A stretch of DNA of 64,000 nt from Bufo bufo (taxonomy: Eukaryota; Chordata; Amphibia; Anura; Bufonidae): NCBI RefSeq assembly GCF_905171765.1, contig NC_053390.1, positions 164,712,166 to 164,776,165 on the forward strand, given 5' to 3'. The notes beneath the pieces were generated by a model, which was not told where the DNA came from, searched no databases, and worked only from the letters and a program-made list of their open reading frames with translations. Shown here in pieces: positions 22,485-34,065 of this stretch (the stretch's first letter is position 1; each line of letters begins with the position of its first letter). A program made the translations under genes and the position numbers.

Positions 22485-23832
22485 GGCCTATTGCACACGA
22501 CTATGGCTTTTTCAGTGTTTTGCGGTCCATTTTTCATGGATCCCTTGTTCCATTTTTTGTTTCAGTTTCGTTTTTCCGTTTGGCGTATACAGTAATTAAT
22601 AGAAATAGGATTGGATTGGCTCACCCTCCAATTTATACGGAATGGGTGCTCCCCCTAAAAGAAAGATATCCCCAATCTTCTAGGTAGGTAGATGAACTAT
22701 GTGGAGGAGAGGGGCACACCTCATATGATGATCAAATGGAACTGCAGCCAATGCGTTTAAACTATTTATTTGTTACAATAAAATAATATACGGTACCTAA
22801 ATAGCATAAAATACGTTCACTAAAATACAATTAATACATAAATAACTATCTGTGTAAATTGAGAAAGCCAGTATAAATGTCACTGATATCCAATAAGATT
22901 TGTCTAAACCAACAGACACCAAAGTAACGCCGACAATCAAGTGGGTTAAAACATATATACCCCGGCGTCTAAAACGGACAGTTTCTTTGCCTGCTACAGT
23001 ACCTTACTCACATATATTGAGAGCGGACCGGAACTGAGGCTTCTTGTGCTGCAACACGTGGGACGCCACGCCAAGCACGAGTGACCGGACATTATACCGC
23101 TTCAAACAGTGAGTAGTGTGTTTATACACACCAAGCCATTATATCGCATCAATTGATATGCTGTAACAAACAGCAAGTAACATACGAGACTTTGTATCAC
23201 ATTGCAATATACTAGCCATAGCTGCTAGTTATTTCCCGACAATAGGAGAGATATAGCGCATTTTCCATTGCGCAATTGAACTTGAACATCATCAAATATA
23301 CCAATCTTATTGGATATCAGTGACATTTATACTGGCTTTCTCAATTTACACAGATAGTTATTTATGTATTAATTGTATTTTAGTGAACGTATTTTATGCT
23401 ATTTAGGTACCGTATATTATTTTATTGTAACAAATAAATAGTTTAAACGCATTGGCTGCAGTTCCATTTGATCATCATATGAGGTGTGCCCCTCTCCTCC
23501 ACATAGTTCGTATACAGTAATTACATAGAAAAAATTTAGGCTGGGCATAACATTTTCAATAGATGGTTCCGCAAAAACGGAACGGATACGGAAGACATAC
23601 GGATGCATTTTCATATGTGTTCTTTTTTTTTGCGGACCCATTGACTTGAATGGAGCCACGGAACGTGATTTGCGGGCAATAATAGGACATGTTCTAGCTT
23701 TCAATGGAACGGAAATAAGATAACGGAATGCATACGGAGTACTTTACGTTTTTTTGCAGACCCATTGAAATGAATGGTTCTGTATACGGAACGCAAAAAA
23801 CAGCCTGTAAACAGAAAAAAATGCATGAGGCC
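22485..23832. mobile_element. Harbinger-like MITE split by a Penelope-like insertion
   Basis: TTA at 22482-22484 and 23833-23835; left end GGCCTATTGCACACGAC, right end ATGCATGAGGCC. Left part 22485-22598 and right part 23509-23832 are MITE; the rest is an insertion bounded by a 15-bp duplication. Confidence 0.75.
22599..23508. mobile_element. Penelope-like (inverted-arm) insertion with 15-bp target duplication
   Basis: Flanked by CGTATACAGTAATTA at 22584-22598 and 23509-23523. Inside, about 22695-22915 is the inverse of 23295-23508 (GAACTATGTGGAGGAGAGGG facing its complement), with a unique centre. A long variable-length duplication plus an inverted partial copy of the 3' end fits a Penelope-like retroelement, as seen also at 47156-60541. 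No protein-coding piece is recognised here, so the class is inferred. Confidence 0.55.
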
Positions 23833-23937
23833 TTAATTACATGGAAAACCTGTTTACCTGCCAATATATTACAAGTAGTATTCTGATCATTTGTAGGCTT
23901 GTACTAGAAGTTGACCGACTGCATCCCACCCCTTTTA

Positions 23938-24385
23938 GGCCTCTTTCACACTACCCTTTTTTTTTTTTTTTCGTTTTGCGGGCCGTTTTTTGCATTCTGT
24001 ATACGGAACCATTCATTTCAATGGTTCCGCAAAAAAACGGAATGTACTCCATATGCATTCATTTCCGTTCAAAGATAGAATAAGTCCTATTATTGCCCGC
24101 AAATCATGTTCCGTGGCTCCATTCAAGTCAATGGGTCCAAAAAAAACGGAACACATACGGAAACGCATCCGTATGTCTTCCATATCCGTTTCGTTTTTGC
24201 AGAGCCATCTATTGAAAATGTTATGCCCAGCCCAATTTTTTCTATGTAATTACTGTATACTGTATATGCCATACAGAAAAACGGAACAGAAACGGAAACA
24301 CAACGGAAACAAAAAATGGAACGACAAATCCGTGAAAAACGGACCGCAAAAACTATAAAAGCCATACGTTCGTGTGAACTAGGCC
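23938..24385. mobile_element. Harbinger-like MITE
   Basis: TTA at 23935-23937, TAA at 24386-24388; ends GGCCTCTTTCACACTA and CGTGTGAACTAGGCC. It shares its right TAA with the following palindromic MITE and has interior sequence very close to 23540-23830. Confidence 0.75.
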
Positions 24386-24388
24386 TAA

Positions 24389-24721
24389 GGGCTCATGCAC
24401 ACGACCGTATGCCCTCCGAGACATACGGTCCGTGAGCCGGCCATATGTCCCGGAGTGGCATACATCGTGTGCACGGGAGCACACAGCATCATAGATTACC
24501 ATGATGCTGTGTGCATCGGGCCGCCCGCGGGACTATTGTCACGCACTCATATGATATTATGAGTGCGGGACAATAGCCCTGCGGGTGACTCGATGCGCAC
24601 AGCATCATAGTAACCTATGATGCTGCGAGGCTCCCGTGTGCACGATGTATGCCACTCCGGGACATATGGCCGGCTCACGGACCGTATGTCTCGGAGGGCA
24701 TACGGTCGTGTACATGAGCCC
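24389..24721. mobile_element. Fully palindromic Harbinger-like MITE
   Basis: TAA at 24386-24388 and TTA at 24722-24724; ends GGGCTCATGCACACGACCG and CGGTCGTGTACATGAGCCC. Nearly every base of the 333 bp pairs with the opposite half; a transcript would fold into one long hairpin. Confidence 0.85.
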
Positions 24722-24941
24722 TTACTCAAATCCTAAAGTACAGTGTTCATGGATTGTCAGCCATGTCCTAACCTCATCTAGAATTGGTTACTCTGTACCT
24801 TGATCATTCTTCATATATCTACTGTCCGGTCTTTTCTAAGTTGTTGGAAAATCTCTACAGTTGAACCACGGGCATTCATCACTCTTGAGATTTGCAGTAT
24901 TTGTGCAGCAAATGTATTTTGTAGGGTTGACAGATGCTTTA

Positions 24942-24943
<2 letters not shown>

Positions 24944-24982
<39 letters not shown>
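24944..24982. repeat. (TA)n microsatellite
   Basis: Uninterrupted TA alternation of nearly 40 bp. Confidence 0.95.
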
Positions 24983-24986
<4 letters not shown>

Positions 24987-25469
24987 GCTGACGAGAAATT
25001 GCCTGTCTATAGGCGGCTTATGACTTTGCTTATTTTTTTTGTGTATGGAAGATTTTATAGCCGGGCTAATACGAAAAAAAACTGCCACCTGGAATGGTCC
25101 ACCTCTGGTATGTTGCAGCCTTGACTGCACAGGTATTGTCACCCAACCACACCGATTTAAGGGGCACCAGCTACATACCAGTACTTGCAACTATTTTTTT
25201 GGTTAAAGTATTGCAAACAAAATGATAGTACAAAATGACGAACTATATAAAAATATTTCATCAAAAGGTTTTAATATAATTTTTTTCCCCCTTAAAACTT
25301 TCTTTAAATCTTCAGAAGGAGGTGAAGCATTAAATTGGCTTCAATACAGCGGATTAAAATGTGACTTCAAATACCCTTCACGTACATTATTAAGCTGAAA
25401 TACATAAAGAATTAGATTTAATAACCACCAGATGCATGCAAGCTTTATACTAGTCAGCAGGCTGTCCAG
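24983..25469. other. Unassigned DNA
   Basis: AT-rich, no repeat partner in the window and no coding region recognised. Confidence 0.3.
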
Positions 25470-25770
25470 AACTGGTCAAAAATTCTCAGGGGCCTAGAAA
25501 TGGTATTAAAAAAAAAAAAAAACACACACCACAGACCCCATGACCTTGTAAGCTGTGGCTCCTGTCCCTGCCACACTGGAAGTGTGATGTGCAGTCTACA
25601 TAGACGTGACCACTGCCTGTCCATCAGTGGCCTCAGTGGTGCTGGCAGTGGTCACCTGTAAGTAGACTGCATGTCACACTTTCGATCCAGTGGGAATCAG
25701 AAGCAGTGGGGAATTAGGATGGAGTGTTTTTTTGTACACCATTTCCAGGTCCCTCAGAATTTTTGCCCAA
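25470..25770. repeat. Palindromic MITE-like element
   Basis: CAAAAATTCTCAGGGGCCTAG near 25476 faces CCCTCAGAATTTTTGCC near 25748; a stronger inner hairpin lies at about 25585-25680 (GATGTGCAGTCTACATAG facing GTAGACTGCATGTCAC). Superfamily unknown. Confidence 0.5.
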
Positions 25771-25977
25771 TCTCAGTCAATTTCTTTAAAGTTGTTTTAC
25801 GGCTGTTTTTAAAAGCTGCTGTGGCGGAACCACAAATAAACAGCTCCACCCTCTGTGTAGTGGCCATGCCTGGTTACTGCAGCCATGCTTCCATTCACTT
25901 GTTGCTATATTTTAAAAACGATCAAAATCAAGCTCTGCCTCTGATGCCACCAGGTGTAAGGCAGCTATCCTATAAGA

Positions 25978-26124
25978 CAGGCATGCTCAACCTGCAGCCC
26001 TCCAGCTGTTGCAAAACGACAACTCCCAGCATGCCCGAACAGCCTACAGCTATCAGCGTACAGCAGGGCATTGTGGGAGTTGTAGTTTTACAACAGCTGG
26101 AGGGCCGCAGGTTGAGCATGCCTG
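25978..26124. mobile_element. hAT-type MITE with perfect 8-bp target duplication
   Basis: CTATAAGA at 25970-25977 and 26125-26132. Ends CAGGCATGCTCAACCTGC and GGTTGAGCATGCCTG are inverse; the interior carries ACAACTCCCAGCATGCC and its inverse. The 8-bp duplication and CAGG terminus are hAT features. Confidence 0.85.
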
Positions 26125-26306
26125 CTATAAGACAATGTTCAGCCCTTTAAACAGGCCTTGAGACATGACTTGGATAATAAATGTGCTGGATCATGCAGGT
26201 CAAGGGCTTGTTTTTTTTATTTTCACACTGCTAGGTGGAGGCTTTCACCAATCACTGCCGGTGACATCCCCAGGCTCAATGCTAGGCAGAAGCCTCCGCC
26301 TAGCAT

Positions 26307-26362
26307 AGGCTACTTTCACACTAGCATTTTCTGCGGTATCTTTCATACTCCTTCTCGGGTAA
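26307..26362. repeat. Partial Harbinger-like MITE edge
   Basis: AGGCTACTTTCACACTAGC, a left MITE end without a clear partner, directly before the next MITE. Confidence 0.5.
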
Positions 26363-26774
26363 GGCTACGTTCCCACTAGCGTTTTCAATTCAGCTATTGA
26401 GATCTATCATAGGATCTCAATAGCGGATAAAAACGCTTCCGTTTTGTTCCCATTCATTGTCAAAAGGGGACGAAACTGAATGCACCAAAAGGCATTCCGT
26501 TCCATTTGGTCACGGACAGAATAATGCTGCAAGCAGCGTATTTCTGTCTGTGATGTGTTGCGGATGGGGACGGATCTGTTTTCTCTGACACAATAGAAAA
26601 CAGATCCGTCCCCCATTCACTTTCAATGGTGTTCATGACCGATCCGTCATGGCTATATAAGACATAATACAACCGGATCCGTTCATGACGGATGCATGCG
26701 GTTGTATTATTGTAACAGAAGCATTTGTGCAGATCCATGACAGATCCGCGAAAAACGCTAGTGTGAAAGTAGCC
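26363..26774. mobile_element. Harbinger-like MITE
   Basis: TAA at 26360-26362 and TTA at 26775-26777; ends GGCTACGTTCCCACTAGCG and CGCTAGTGTGAAAGTAGCC. Interior CCCATTCACTTTCAATGG and CGGATCCGT motifs. Confidence 0.75.
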
Positions 26775-26967
26775 TTACCCTATGGAGAGCCCGGTACGTC
26801 GCCAGATCTCCACAAAAAACCTTTGCCCTGCGCGATTCAGCGCAGAACAAGGGAAGGATCGGAGTATGAAATGCTCCGCTGCTCATATGGGGGGCATGTC
26901 CGGGTTCAGCTCTGAACACAGACAACCCCTTTTACTAGGTGAGAGGCCTGGGTCAGGGATTTGGGGG

Positions 26968-27172
26968 GGTACTATCTCTCCTTACAGAGAGCGCCTTAAT
27001 GAGATTAGGTGCTGGCTTATTTATTATCCAAGTCATGTCTCCTACATCTGGTGGCTTTAGAGGCAGAGCTTATTTGCATCTTTTCTTCCCAGAATTCCAG
27101 AGGAGCGTGTATGGCCTATAAGTGTACTCATGTCGATTAAGGCGCTCTCCGTAAGGAAAGATATTACCCCCA
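26968..27172. repeat. MITE-like element with about 35-bp inverted ends
   Basis: GGGGGGTACTATCTCTCCTT..GAGAGCGCC faces GGCGCTCTCC..AAGGAAAGATATTACCCCC. The centre is unrelated. Superfamily unassigned. Confidence 0.5.
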
Positions 27173-27719
27173 AAATATAAAAATTCTATGTATTTCCAAC
27201 TGGAGCAGCTACTTTTGTACTGCCTACCTTACAACGGGACATGACTTACTATACGTTTAGGTGAATAAAACTAAACCAATAGAGAAGATCAAGTACCATA
27301 CAAACTTGTGACCATAGAGTCATGGGAGTATTTGTTCACATGCAATTGTCTATGGACATAGGATATAGGCCTCCAGTGACCTCAGGATCAATACTACATA
27401 AGTAACTTTATATAATGTCAAAGGGTTGTAAATTAATTTAAAATATACACTATAAAATAGGCTCACTTGTAAACATATGCCAACACTCATCTCTATAATC
27501 TGGAGTCTCGAATAGATAAGAATTTCCATTAACAGTGTAATTCACTTTTAAAAATGTGTTTAAGGAAGCACCCAGGGGGGGAAAAAAATTATATTTTGGT
27601 CCAAATGTAATGTACTTCAGGTAACTAGTAGTGCTGTTCATTTTCTTTCCGAGGGCTTTATTCCTGATTTAGCAGTCTGCGCTCTGGTCCTACGTTGTTC
27701 CACAACCCGCACTCTCACT
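27173..27719. other. Unassigned DNA
   Basis: No repeat partner or coding region recognised. Confidence 0.3.
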
Positions 27720-27964
27720 CTGAACCCTCATACTCACACGGCAGAAAGTGTTTTGCAGTCCGCAAATCGCAGACTTAGAAAACATGGATCCAGGCTCTGT
27801 GCATGCTGCCATTTTCTTTTTCACTTCAACAGAAATGTCCTTCCCTTGTCCGCAAAGCAGACAAGTATAGGACATGGTCTATCTTTTTTTTAAATCAATG
27901 GGTCCAAACCGCAAACAATGTGGATCGGATGCGGACCAAACATACGGCTGTGTGCATGAGGCCC
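27720..27964. mobile_element. Degraded Harbinger-like MITE
   Basis: Right end GCTGTGTGCATGAGGCCC and interior TCAATGGGTCC are typical; the left end is only suggested by CTCATACTCACACGG. No clear TTA flanks. Confidence 0.5.
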
Positions 27965-27969
27965 AAGAA

Positions 27970-28256
27970 TCCTACAGCGTCTTCAGTCTCTCTCTCTAGG
28001 CATTTCTCAAAGACTGCCTTCCCGGTTCACAATGAAGACGCTGTATGATTCAGAGTGCAGGTCACACGGTACAACGGAGGAAAGGAGCGCAGACTGAAAA
28101 AAAGCACTGTTTACCTGATAATCAGACAAAAAAAAAATTAAGTGAAAAATTCCTGGAGTGCTACTTTAACTGAATAGGCTTTCGGAAATACCACGCAGAT
28201 CCATGCATAAAGAGCCGGTCACCGTGGTCCATACTAAGAAGCTGTAGACAACCAGG
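27970..28256. other. Spacer with a hairpin
   Basis: CCTACAGCGTCTTCA at about 27969 faces TGAAGACGCTGTA at about 28033. Otherwise unassigned. Confidence 0.35.
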
Positions 28257-28618
28257 GGGAGATTTACTAAGCTTTTTACACCACAAAAGTGGTGTTAAAA
28301 AGTAGCAAATTATGATACACACACATATTTACACAATGATTAGCAAATTTCTGAAATTCTCAGCACTTAAAGAGGTTATAAAAGGGGCAGTGCCTAGAGG
28401 CAAAAAAGCGGAGCCTATGAAGCCCGTCAGATTCACTAGAAGTGAAGCCAGAAACAGCCGTTTATTACTGCACAAGTCTACTCCAGCCCCAAGATGGCAT
28501 AGATTTGAGTTTCGGGCGCATGGCGGCATAGGCCACATAATAAATGAGGCGCAGCTCACTCCAGCGCACAGGAGATCAAGACTGGCTTAGGAAACCTTGG
28601 TCTTGATAAATCTCCCCT
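28257..28618. repeat. Element with inverted 'GGGGAGATTTA' ends
   Basis: Left GGGGGAGATTTACTAAGC and right TTGATAAATCTCCCC are inverse. A related end type (GGCCAGATTTATCA) is at 41027-41487. The open frame inside has no recognisable domain. Confidence 0.5.
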
Positions 28619-28805
28619 CATGTGTACTGCCTTATGACTCAGGGTTGTAATATGGAGTTATTCTCCTCCTGACACAAACAGCCTCTGTATGTAATCAGGG
28701 GTGTGCAGTATGACCGCATGCCTTTCTACAGCTGCTCTATGCATTTGTGTGCATGTGCCCTCGCCATCACGTTAAGAGGTGGAACCTGACTGCTTGCCAG
28801 AAGTA

Positions 28806-29125
28806 AGGCCTCATGCACACAAACGCATTTTCTTTCAGTGTCAGTTCTGTTTTTATGCGGACCCTATACGGAACCATTCATTCCAATGGGTCCGCAAAAA
28901 AAACGTTACTCCGTGTGCATTCCATTTCCGTATGTCCATATTTCTGTTCGGCCAAAAAATAGAACATGTCCTATTATTGACCGCATTACGGACAAGGATA
29001 CTGTGCTATCAGGGGCCCGCTGCTCTGTTCCGCAAAATACGGAATGCACACGGACATCATGCATATTTTTTGCGGATCCGTTTTTTGGGCGGACCGCAAA
29101 ATACATACAGTTGTATGTATGGAGC
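28806..29125. mobile_element. Harbinger-like MITE
   Basis: TAA at 28803-28805 and 29126-29128; left end GGCCTCATGCACACAAACG, right end TTGTATGTATGGAGC. Interior close to 20895-21208 and 61427-61690. Confidence 0.75.
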
Positions 29126-29128
29126 TAA

Positions 29129-29669
29129 GAGGATTCTATGAAAATTAGGTCATGCCAAAAACTGATTTGTGACAAGAAATCCATTAGGGAATATTTCAAC
29201 GATCTGTAGATGAACAACATACTCCTTCTGAAAATGAAGATGCTTTGATTTTATACTAAACCTCTATACGTCTAATATCAGTTTAAAAGAGCTCATAATT
29301 ACTCTATAAGAAAAGTAATAAAGACAGAAGTAAATGCAGCGATACATTCAAGTAACCAAACTGAAATCCATCTGTTGCTTCTAAAAATATTCCCTGTACT
29401 TTCGCTCATTAAAACCTGTCATTTAAGAGAGTCAAATTTTACAATTGATTTATTATTTATATGTTACAGACTTGCGTGCTGTTGCCTGGTAACCAGCATT
29501 GTCAGATATGTCTCCACATGTCTTCCTATTAATATTGTGCCAGGGATATTACACGCCATTGACCTAAAATAAGTCATCCTGGAATGATGAGAGGTGACCA
29601 ATACGGACTGTCCACAATCACTCTTCAGTAGATGTTCTCTAGTATAGCGGACAATTCTGTCTCGATCCA
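29129..29669. other. Unassigned DNA
   Basis: No repeat partner or coding region recognised. Confidence 0.3.
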
Positions 29670-29672
29670 TAA

Positions 29673-29960
29673 GGGTCCATTCACACATCCGTGTGTGTTT
29701 TGCGGATCCGCAAAACACAGACAGCGGCAATGTGCGTTCCGCATTTTGCCGGCACTAAGAGAATATGCCTATTCTTGTCCGCTATTGCGGACAAGAATAG
29801 GACATGTTATATTTTTTTCAGGATCGGAATTGCGGACCCGGAAGTGCGGGTCCGCAATTCCGGATCGGGGCCGCACGTCGTGCGGCCCCATAGAAATGCA
29901 TGGGTCCGCAATTCCGTTCCGCAAAATGCGGAATGGAATTGCGGATGTGTGAATGGACCC
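29673..29960. mobile_element. Harbinger-like MITE
   Basis: TAA at 29670-29672 and 29961-29963; ends GGGTCCATTCACACATCCG and GATGTGTGAATGGACCC. Same end family as 61852-62092. Confidence 0.85.
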
Positions 29961-30070
29961 TAATCCTGAGAAGAAACTAGAAAGATCTTTACAAAGAACG
30001 CATGATTTTTCTAGTTGCTGCATTTAGTATAGCCATCAGTGCTGTATGGCGCCTATTCAAGTATTGTTAA

Positions 30071-30305
30071 AGGGGTTGTCCACCCTTGGAAGCTGTGATA
30101 TAACATTCAAGCCAATATGACCACTGAGGCCTGTAACTGGCCACAGCTGTCATGGGACCCAGTGGCTTCAAGGTCCGATGGGGATTGGAAGCGGTCGAGA
30201 ACAGAGCAACAGCAGGACAGCGGGCTGGTAAGTCTGTTTTTCCTTATGTTCAGGGGCACAGATCTGGATGATAGGGGTTGTCGGCTCCAAGGTCGGATAA
30301 CCCCT
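30071..30305. mobile_element. T2-type MITE
   Basis: TTAA at 30067-30070 and 30306-30309; ends AGGGGTTGTCCACCCTTGG and GGATAACCCCT, fitting the TTAAAGGRR consensus. 235 bp, no coding region. Its right TTAA is also the left edge of the next T2 half. Confidence 0.8.
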
Positions 30306-30441
30306 TTAACGAGGACCTGTCACTTCACCTAACATGTTTTTTTTTTTAAGCTACCGTACTTGCATTTAGCATGTAATAACAATTCTCAAACTAGGTGTTA
30401 CTAGTTAGGGGTGTGTCCCTGCACCCTCTGGCACTAACTAA

Positions 30442-30824
30442 GGCTACTTTCACACTTGTGTTTTGGCTTTCCGTTTGCAAGATCCGTCATGGGCTCTCAC
30501 AAGCGGTCCAAAATGGATCAGTTTTGCCCTAATGCATTCTGAATGGAAAAGGATCCGCTCAGAATGCATCAGTTTGCCTTCAATCAGTCTCCATTCCGCT
30601 CTGGAAGCTCTTGACGAAACTGAGCCAAATGGATCTGACACAATAGAAAACGGAGCCGTCTCTCATTGACTTTCAATGGAGTTCATGACGGATCCGTCTT
30701 GGCTATGTTACAGAAAATACAAATAGATCCGTTCATGATGGATGCATGCGGTGGTATTATTGTAACGGATCAGTTTTTGCAGATCCATGACGGATCCGCC
30801 CAAAACGCGAATGTGAAAGTAGCC
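30442..30824. mobile_element. Harbinger-like MITE
   Basis: TAA at 30439-30441 and 30825-30827; ends GGCTACTTTCACACTTGTG and GAATGTGAAAGTAGCC. Interior with GGATCCGT and CATTGACTTTCAATGG. Confidence 0.8.
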
Positions 30825-31849
30825 TAATCAGCACTCAGTGTCAGACTGTGCAAGGACACGCCCTCAATTGGTAACACTCACTCAGGCCTTAATTGAAGAC
30901 TGTTGGCAATTCATTCATAAACTTCTAACAGGAATAATAGATGAACTGCTGTCACGTGTCAGGGGTCCAAGGCAGACCTCTGGGACGTCAGGGAACAGGT
31001 ATACAGGTAAAACACTTGATCTTTTCAATGCAACATCTTTCAAGTGCAACTCTTTAAGTGCACATACCGAATTATACTAGATTGATTTGTTGAGTATATG
31101 TTTACATTGACTATTTCACCCATGTATCTGGTCCTCCCTTGATTAGGCCATATGTAGCCCCCTCCCCTCTTGGTCACATCTCATTGAACACTGAGTGGTA
31201 TAAATCTAAGTTCCTAGGTCTTCCAGACCTTGGTCTTTTCAATGCAACAAGGTGATTACAGACATAGTTACTGCAAACAATGTTTCAATTTTACATCTTA
31301 CTCTTCCTACTTTTCCAAAACCTCCTGAAATACCCCCACATCCATTCCCCCAGCAAAGAACTATTCATCTCTTCCTCTATCTTACCGTCTCACCTGACAG
31401 TTTGCACAAACCTGTTTGGCAACGTAAAACACTTCCTTCCCAAACACACATACATACCTCATGCCCCTTCTTATTCTCACCTACTAACACTTTCTCTTCT
31501 TCTCCTTATGGCTGGTGATATCTCTCCAAATCCGGTAACCCCCCCTCAGCAAATCCCCACTATCGCTTCCATGTCCCAGTACAAATCTCCGTCCACAAAT
31601 TTCTGCAACCCCTTAAACCTAATAACCATCCCTCTGACCCCTGCTCCTTTGGTTCCTCTTGCAGGAGCATTATGGAATGCATGCTCTGTCTGTAATAAAC
31701 TGTCCTACATTCATGATCTTTTCATCTCTCAAAAACTTTTCTTTCTGGGTCTCACAGAAACATGACTGACACCACCTTCCCTGCTGCACTCTCATATAGT
31801 GGATTTAATTTCACTCTCACAACCCGCCCGGTCGCAATAATGCCTGTAC

Positions 31850-32535
31850 AGGCAGTTTTACTCCCTAAAAACGTCTGATGCTTATGAATACGCACAGTGA
31901 TTTCACTGCCATTCATGAGCGCACTAAGTGCTGTGAACGGCACAGGCAGCACAGCAATCCAATCACAAAGCTCTGCACAGTACAGAGCTTTGTTATTAGA
32001 GAGGAGGCTGCTGATTTGTCAGTATCAACAGGCTGCCATGCCATTGGCCGATGTTCTCACACCCCCCTTCTCCCGCACGCTGAACACACAGCAGCAGCCA
32101 TTCCGCGCCATTGCCGGCTGCTGATGAAGGAAAAGCATGGCAGGAATGGAGCCTCTGCGGAGCAAAGACAAATGAGAGAAGTGTCAGGCTTATGCCTAGG
32201 TGATGTCGCACCAGAAGTGCCCTGCAGGCTTCTATCTGCTGTTGGGAGCTCCATGTGGAGGTTTATCAATGGAAAACTAATAGCCAAGAGGCTAAAGAAA
32301 ACCCTGCTTCTTATGTTAAATCAGAACTTTCATTTGATTGCTCTGATACCTAAACACCGAAAGGAAAAAAAGAATTAAAAAAAACTGCTGTTTCTCTAGA
32401 TGACCTTATGTTGATAGTAGTGTTAATAGAGTCTCAAGGGTCTATAAAAGCAGGTACACTACTTTTATAAGCCTTTGGGACTCTTAACACTACTATCAAC
32501 ATAAGGTCATCTAGAGAAACAGCAGGTTTTTAAAA
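31850..32535. mobile_element. Insertion(s) inside the L2 endonuclease region, ending in a hairpin
   Basis: Sequence unrelated to the LINE interrupts the endonuclease after CGCCCGGTCG. Its right part, about 32384-32525, is a strong inverted repeat (AACTGCTGTTTCTCTAGATG facing CATCTAGAGAAACAGC) around a short loop. The left part is unassigned. No clean target duplication found. Confidence 0.5.
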
Positions 32536-33737
32536 TAGTAGTGTTATGTTGATTCGTTTTCTGACTCTTCTCCCGCTCTCTACGATCTGTACCCTCAAAG
32601 ACCCAGATGCTGCCACAACCCTATATAACACCACAATAAGTAAAGCTCTGGACACTGTTGCCCCCATCACACACAACAAAACCCGAAAAATCAACAGACA
32701 ACCCTGGAACACCAACCTGAACAAAAAACTCAGACAAGCTTCCAGGGCTGCTGAGCGGCGATGGAAGAAAACCCACTCTAAGGATCACCACCACATACAA
32801 GCAATCCCTTCTCATATTCCTCACTCGCTGATGCAAAACAAGCCTACTTCTCATCTCTCATGTCTTCCCTGGCCCACAGCCCTAAACAACTTTTTGACAC
32901 TTTTAAATCCATTCTCCGTCCCCCAGCGCCCCCACCCTCTCCTCATCTCAGCTGAGGACTTTGCCACATACTTCAAACAAAAAAGATAGTCAACATCAGA
33001 GAAAGCTTCAGTACACAGTCCCCACAGACCCTCTTCACAACTGCTCGGTCCTCTTCTCCCAAAACCCACTTCTCCACCATTACAAAAGAAAAACTCTCCA
33101 CTCTACTCTCCAGATCAAATCTCACCACCTGTGCACTTGACCCAATTCCATCCCACCTCATCACAGTGTTTATCCCAGCCCTAACTCATCTCTTCAACCT
33201 ATCACTAACTTCTGGTGTCTTTCCCTCTGCTTTTAAACATGCTACCATTACACCCATCCTAAAAAAGCCTTCACTTGACCCATCTTCTTTGTCCAGTTAT
33301 CACCCCATATCACTTCTTCCGTATGCCTCAACATGTCCATTCGGAACTGTCATCTCACCTCTCCTCCGGCTCCCTCTTTGACCGGCTACAATCTGGCTTC
33401 CGACCCCACCACTCGACTGAGACTGCCCTTACCAAAGTCACCAATGACCTACTAACAGCCAAAACCAAAAAACATTACTCTGTCCTCCTTCTCCTTGACC
33501 TGTCCTCTGCCTTTGACACTGTCGACCACTCTCTTGGCATCACTGACCTGGCACTCTCCTGGATCACATCATACCTCACAGACCGGACGTTTAGCGTCTC
33601 CCACTCTCGCACCACCTTCTCGACTCTTTCCCTCTCTGTTGGTGTCCCGCAAGGCTCTGTCCTAGGACCCCTGCTCTTCTCTATTTACACTTTTGGCCTG
33701 GGACATCTCAGTCCCATTGCTTTCAGTATCTCTCTTA

Positions 33738-34065
33738 GGCCTCATGCACACGGCCGTGTTCCGCGGCCGAGAGCGGTCCGTGGTAACTCGGCCGGGATTC
33801 CTTCTGACAGCAGGAGCGCACAGCGTCATTGGTTGCTATGACGCCGTGCGCTTCATGCCGCCGCTGCTGTACAGTGATACACTCGTATAGATCATACCAG
33901 TGCTCCGTTTTGTGTAGGATGCCTTTGTGGTGCATGTGGACCGCGCCGACATCCTCCATTGTATGCATTTTTTGCTGGGGATGGTCGTTTGCTGCGGTCC
34001 ACATGCGGTGGGGCTGCTCCCCCAATGAGAAACACGCTACAGTGTTAGGGGTTGAGCAGCTCCCC
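33738..34065. mobile_element. MITE left half plus a second repeat inside the L2 reverse transcriptase
   Basis: Begins after TTA (33735-33737) with GGCCTCATGCACACGGCCG, a Harbinger-like end, but no matching right end is seen. From about 33895 the sequence (GGTGCATGTGGACCGCG, ATCCTCCATTGTATGC, TTTTTTGCTGGGGAT) is the inverse of 45395-45560, so a different repeat truncates the MITE. Confidence 0.55.
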
